This document shows, one piece after another, positions 60,997 to 64,000 of a DNA stretch of 64,000 nucleotides (position 1 is the first letter of the stretch; each line of letters begins with the position of its first letter). Source of the DNA: Epiperipatus broadwayi (lineage: Eukaryota > Onychophora > Udeonychophora > Euonychophora > Peripatidae); the NCBI GenBank assembly GCA_028023455.1, contig JAQFVV010006475.1, forward strand, positions 806,001 to 870,000. The letters run 5' to 3'. The notes below the pieces were generated by a model. It was given only the letters and a program-made list of their open reading frames with translations. It was not told where the DNA came from and did not search any database. A program made the position numbers and the translations under genes.

Positions 60997-61642
60997 CCTC
61001 CACTCATCTGTAATATTATTTACTTTATATAGCAGTTCCTCATTTTCTGTCTTATAAAAATCAAGATCTTTTGGCACATTCAAAACTTTTTCTCCTTTTA
61101 AAGCTCTCATAATTAAGTTTAAATTATTATTTTTAAGTTGCAATTCTGGCAGGTTTTCCAAATCATTCTCTACATTATCATCAGTAATCATATTGACATT
61201 TGTAATGTAGGCATTCTCTACTGATAAATGGCTCTGTTCTGATCCACATGGGTTTCAACTTAGCACATTGGCTACAACATTCTCAGATCCCTTGCAATAC
61301 TGCACGGTGCAATTGAATTCCTGCAACAGCAAACTCCATCTAACTAGACGGCTGTTGGTCAGATAACTGTGGTTCAGGAATTTGAGGTTTGTGATCTGTG
61401 ATCACTATCACCTCTATTCCGAGAAGCATCTGTCGAAACTTTTGGAAAGCCCACACTATTGCAAGTGCTTCCTTATCTGTTACTGTATAATTTAGTTCTG
61501 GACCTTTCAGGAGTTGGCTGATAAAGTAGAAAACCCTCTGTTGGCCATCCTCCTGGATTTGGGATAATGTTACCCCCAATCCGAAACCACTACTATCCAT
61601 CTGGACTATAAATGGTTTACTAAAATCAGAGAAAGCTAACAT
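60997..61642 (-). pseudogene. outer Gypsy: RNase H end and linker
   Basis: The frame 61340-61642 reads FIVQMDSSGFGLGVTLSQ (RNase H start), YTVTDKEALAIVWAFQKFR and IEVIVITDHKP. After frameshifts a linker frame (60964-61191, outer part up to 60997) continues to DEWRVV, where the 10.6-kb element is inserted. The linker then resumes at 50385 in the same phase. Confidence 0.72.
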
Positions 61643-62430
61643 GATTTGCTCTAAAAACCCTGTTTTAATTTTCTCAAATGCCTGATCCTGCTCCTCAGTC
61701 CATTTCCATCTCTCGTCTTTCCTGATTGATTTTAATAATGGCTTCTTGTGGTCAGAGAATTTGTGGTAGAAATGATGGTAAAAGTTACATAAGCCTAAAA
61801 ATGATCGGATTTGTTTTTTATTAGTCAGTTTAGGAAAGTTCTGAATGGCACTGATCTTGTCTGGATGAGGTCTTATCCCATCACAACCTATGATATGACC
61901 TAAGGAGATAACCTGGTTTGAAACTGAGGTACTCTTCTTGAAGTTGATCTTGATGCCTTTCTGGAAGCACTCCTGGAAAAAACATAGTTAGGTGTTGAAA
62001 ATGCTTTTCAACAAATTGTAGATGCGATATTACCATCATCCACATATATCATAATGATCTGATTCACCTCAGGAGATAAGGTCTGATCTAAACATTGTAT
62101 CAAACCAGCACGACTATTTATCAATTGAAATGGCATCCTATTAAATTGGTATGTAAATCCCTCATATCGGAAGGCAGTGTATTGGTGATCATTTGGATGG
62201 AGTTCGATCTGCCAATAACTAGAGGTTTGATCGAAAGTGTAAAACACCTTGTTTCCAAATCTCACAAATAATTCGTGTATGGGCAGTGGAATATTTCTGT
62301 CAGGGACAGTAATTTTGTTTAGTTGTCTAGTATCCAAACAAAATTTCATCGACCCATCTTTCTTCTTCACAGTTACAACTTGATTACAGTACGGTGAAGA
62401 ACATTTGGGAATGATCCCCCAATCTAGCAT
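61640..62430 (-). pseudogene. outer Gypsy: reverse transcriptase
   Basis: The 62008-62430 frame has WGIIPKCSSPYCNQVVTVKK, KFCLDTRQLN, FYTFDQTSSYWQIEL, YTAFRYEGF and IMIYVDDGNIAS, with the catalytic YVDD intact. After a frameshift near 62000 the thumb and connection follow (SLGHIIG, SFLGLCNFYHHFYHKF, WKWTEEQDQAFEKIK at about 61700-61930). Overall it is better preserved than the RT inside the insert. Confidence 0.78.
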
Positions 62431-62447
62431 TTTATTAATTTCTTTGG

Positions 62448-63125
62448 TTATCTTTTGCCAATACTGGTATGGAATAGGATAGACCTGGATTGAAATGGTT
62501 GGTCATGTGCTAATTTTATTCTCTGCTGAAATCCTTCTATTTCTCCTGGTATCTCCGAAAAAATCGGGTTAAATTTATGTATCCCAGATTTTAATTTCAA
62601 TGTCTCCTCATTTCCAAGCAAGTTGGACTCTGCAAGCTTACTATGTATGAGTGCCTCCGGGATACTAGATATTACACAGTCAACTTCAGGGAGGCCATAT
62701 CTCAGAAGTAATGTTATTTCCAAGACCTCATCACTTATCTTAACCAATTTGTTAGAGAAATCAATAATACAATTGTTCAAGTGTAGGAAGTCTGACCCAA
62801 GAATTACATCATGGATTAAACCACTCAAGATAAGGAACACATGATAGAGGATTGTTTCACTGACTTTCATTTCCACCCAGATTTGCTTCTGTACAAGTTT
62901 TGCTTTCCTTCTATTAGCCATGGTAACCTGAATAGATTTCAATGGTAAGGTTTGAATTTTTGGATTTTTAATCAAAATTTCCTGGTAAAATTTATCTGAG
63001 ATAATGGAAATCTGGCTACCAGAATCTAACAGTGCTTTAACTTGTAAACCCTCAAACAAAACCTCTATCATGGGGCAGCTCTGCAAAGCATAGTCAGGTG
63101 CTTTGTCTTCCCATGAACACATCAT
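62448..63125 (-). pseudogene. outer Gypsy: aspartic protease and linker to RT
   Basis: VKALLDSGSQISIISDKF is the protease active site (DSG). HDVILGSDFLHLNNC is the second protease block. A linker of about 100 residues ends in IFSEIPGEIEGFQQRIKL, which corresponds to the '...tPGxixGxxHrI' entry to RT. The frame ends by frameshift just before the RT start. Confidence 0.78.
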
Positions 63126-63337
63126 ATTAGTGATCTCTCGACCTGGAGTTTGTTTCCTTTTCCTCAGGGTATTTTCGGTCTCTCAAGGTGATAAACATAA
63201 CCTCAAGTACCCTTCTAGTTTAGTTTCTGTTGAATTTTTGGTGTATAATTACTACACCCTGGTTTTGGGGATTTTTCAGGACTATGAAGAGGATTTATTC
63301 CTGTTTTGCTACTATTTGTACGGTTCCTTTTAGCTGA

Positions 63338-64000
63338 TCATACATAGGTCAAATTACTTTGTATGGACTTCCCTTTCCAATGGTTAACATCATTATTATT
63401 TTTTCTTTTTTTATAAAAAATAGCATTAACAGTAGCCTCTTCTCTCCTTTTTTCAGGTGCCCTAATTGACAGGTTAGCATTGTTCATACCTATATTAATT
63501 AACAGTTCTGTCACCTGTTCTATGGTCCTAACATTGGTACACAATAGCGATTGTTCAATCCTGAGTGGTAAGTTTCTCTTTATTATTCTGATAATTTGAC
63601 TTTCACTCAGGCAGTAGGTATTCAATGCCCTTAATTTCATAATTTGATGGTGGAAAAAACTTCGTCAAGGTTTCTTTAGGTGCTGCCCTATATTTCTCTT
63701 GAAATAACTGATACAATAAGGCCTTCTGCCTGTCCTTGTTCCAAAAATTCTTCACCAGCAGTATCTGATATTCATCAAAGGTAGATGGGGCCTGAAACAA
63801 TGACTCCCACCTCACCAGTGCATCACCCTTCAGATGGCTGTATGCAATAATATTTTTTCACCCTCTGACAAGTTTTTGTTTACTGTGAAATAAAGGTTCA
63901 GACTCCGGATGTATTCAATGGGAGCTTCGTTAGTAGATCCCTTGAATACTTTTAGTTTGGCAAACTGGTTAATAGCGTTCACTTATGCAGGATGGTAAAG
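63338..64000 (-). pseudogene. outer Gypsy: gag, truncated by window end
   Basis: Frames 63603-63815 and 63338-63640, plus the unopened stretch up to 64000, give RWESLFQAPSTFDEYQ, VKNFWNKDRQKALLYQLFQ and SESQIIRIIKRNLPLRIEQ. These align in order with the gag of the inner copy (WRSL..., FWSEERQEYI, SESHIIRTIRQNMPMKVQE). No CCHC zinc knuckle is visible. The 5' part of gag and the 5' LTR are beyond the window. Confidence 0.7.

Larger units (their letters stand above)
48870..64000 (-). mobile_element. outer Ty3/Gypsy retrotransposon, split by two insertions and cut by the window end
   Basis: A minus-strand gag-pol runs from the window end (gag) through protease, RT and RNase H to 60997. It resumes at 50385-50171 (integrase zinc region) and ends after 49712-48890 (integrase core and C-terminus). 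The interruptions are the 10.6-kb element 50386-60992 (TSD CTAC) and the hAT element 49721-50162 (TSD CTTTAGGT). The gene order PR-RT-RH-IN is that of Ty3/Gypsy. The amino-acid style is very similar to the Gypsy body inside its own insert, so the two are relatives. Frameshifts and at least one in-frame stop make it inactive. Confidence 0.8.

Noticed and set aside
1-64000. CRISPR array or prokaryotic operon signals
   Set aside because: Tandem repeats here have no unique regular spacers, and the content is that of an animal genome.
1-64000. Assignment to a cephalopod or another named lineage
   Set aside because: The mobile elements seen occur across many invertebrates, and the SINE does not match a lineage marker that I can verify from sequence alone.

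Overview
This window looks like repeat-dense, AT-rich nuclear DNA from an invertebrate animal. I could not recognise a single confident host gene. What can be recognised are animal-type transposable elements at different stages of decay: Ty3/Gypsy retrotransposons, two LINE families, a Penelope-like fragment, hAT and pogo/Tigger-like DNA elements, tRNA-derived SINE heads, many tandem and inverted repeats, and a long polypyrimidine tract. The species cannot be named from this sequence.

Layout: 1-6.5 kb holds a pogo/Tigger-like TIR element (1195-2115, TA duplication), a fold-back made of two divergent copies of a Penelope-like GIY-YIG tail (3211-4390), and a 1.66-kb TIR transposon with a perfect 8-bp target duplication (4843-6503). 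At 7.5-9.8 kb lies a decayed LINE (family A). From 12.5 to 26 kb there are SINE heads and three copies of a second, RTE-like LINE (family B): two decayed (17.3-17.9 kb plus strand, 18.9-20.1 kb minus strand) and one longer copy (22.9-25.6 kb). At 26.8-30.5 kb is a second pogo/Tigger-like element carrying about 2.5 kb of foreign sequence. Two gag-like or coiled-coil coding remnants lie at 32.5-33.1 and 34.1-34.8 kb, and a 520-bp polypyrimidine tract at 35.9-36.4 kb. A palindromic repeat cluster at 40.8-43.3 kb is split by a hAT element with an 8-bp TSD and by a third pogo/Tigger-like element whose empty site is also present nearby.

The most striking region is 48.9-64.0 kb, a three-level nest. 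An outer Gypsy gag-pol on the minus strand has been cut twice: by a 442-bp hAT element (TSD CTTTAGGT) and by a 10.6-kb element at 50386-60992. Taking out each insertion together with one TSD copy restores the outer pol frame. The 10.6-kb insert has termini TG...CA and a 4-bp TSD (CTAC). Its ends are two inverted arms of about 2.8 kb, not direct LTRs, and they enclose a decayed Gypsy gag-pol. Each arm begins with a 35-nt imperfect hairpin. Both arms contain the last part of pol, an unrecognised reading frame, and an inward-pointing TATA box/poly(A) pair. The arms differ by substitutions and indels, so they are not a simple hairpin-read artefact. This inverted-arm Gypsy unit is the best candidate here for something undescribed.

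Nothing seen here suggests host genes working together. The window is a record of repeated insertion, nesting and inversion of mobile DNA.
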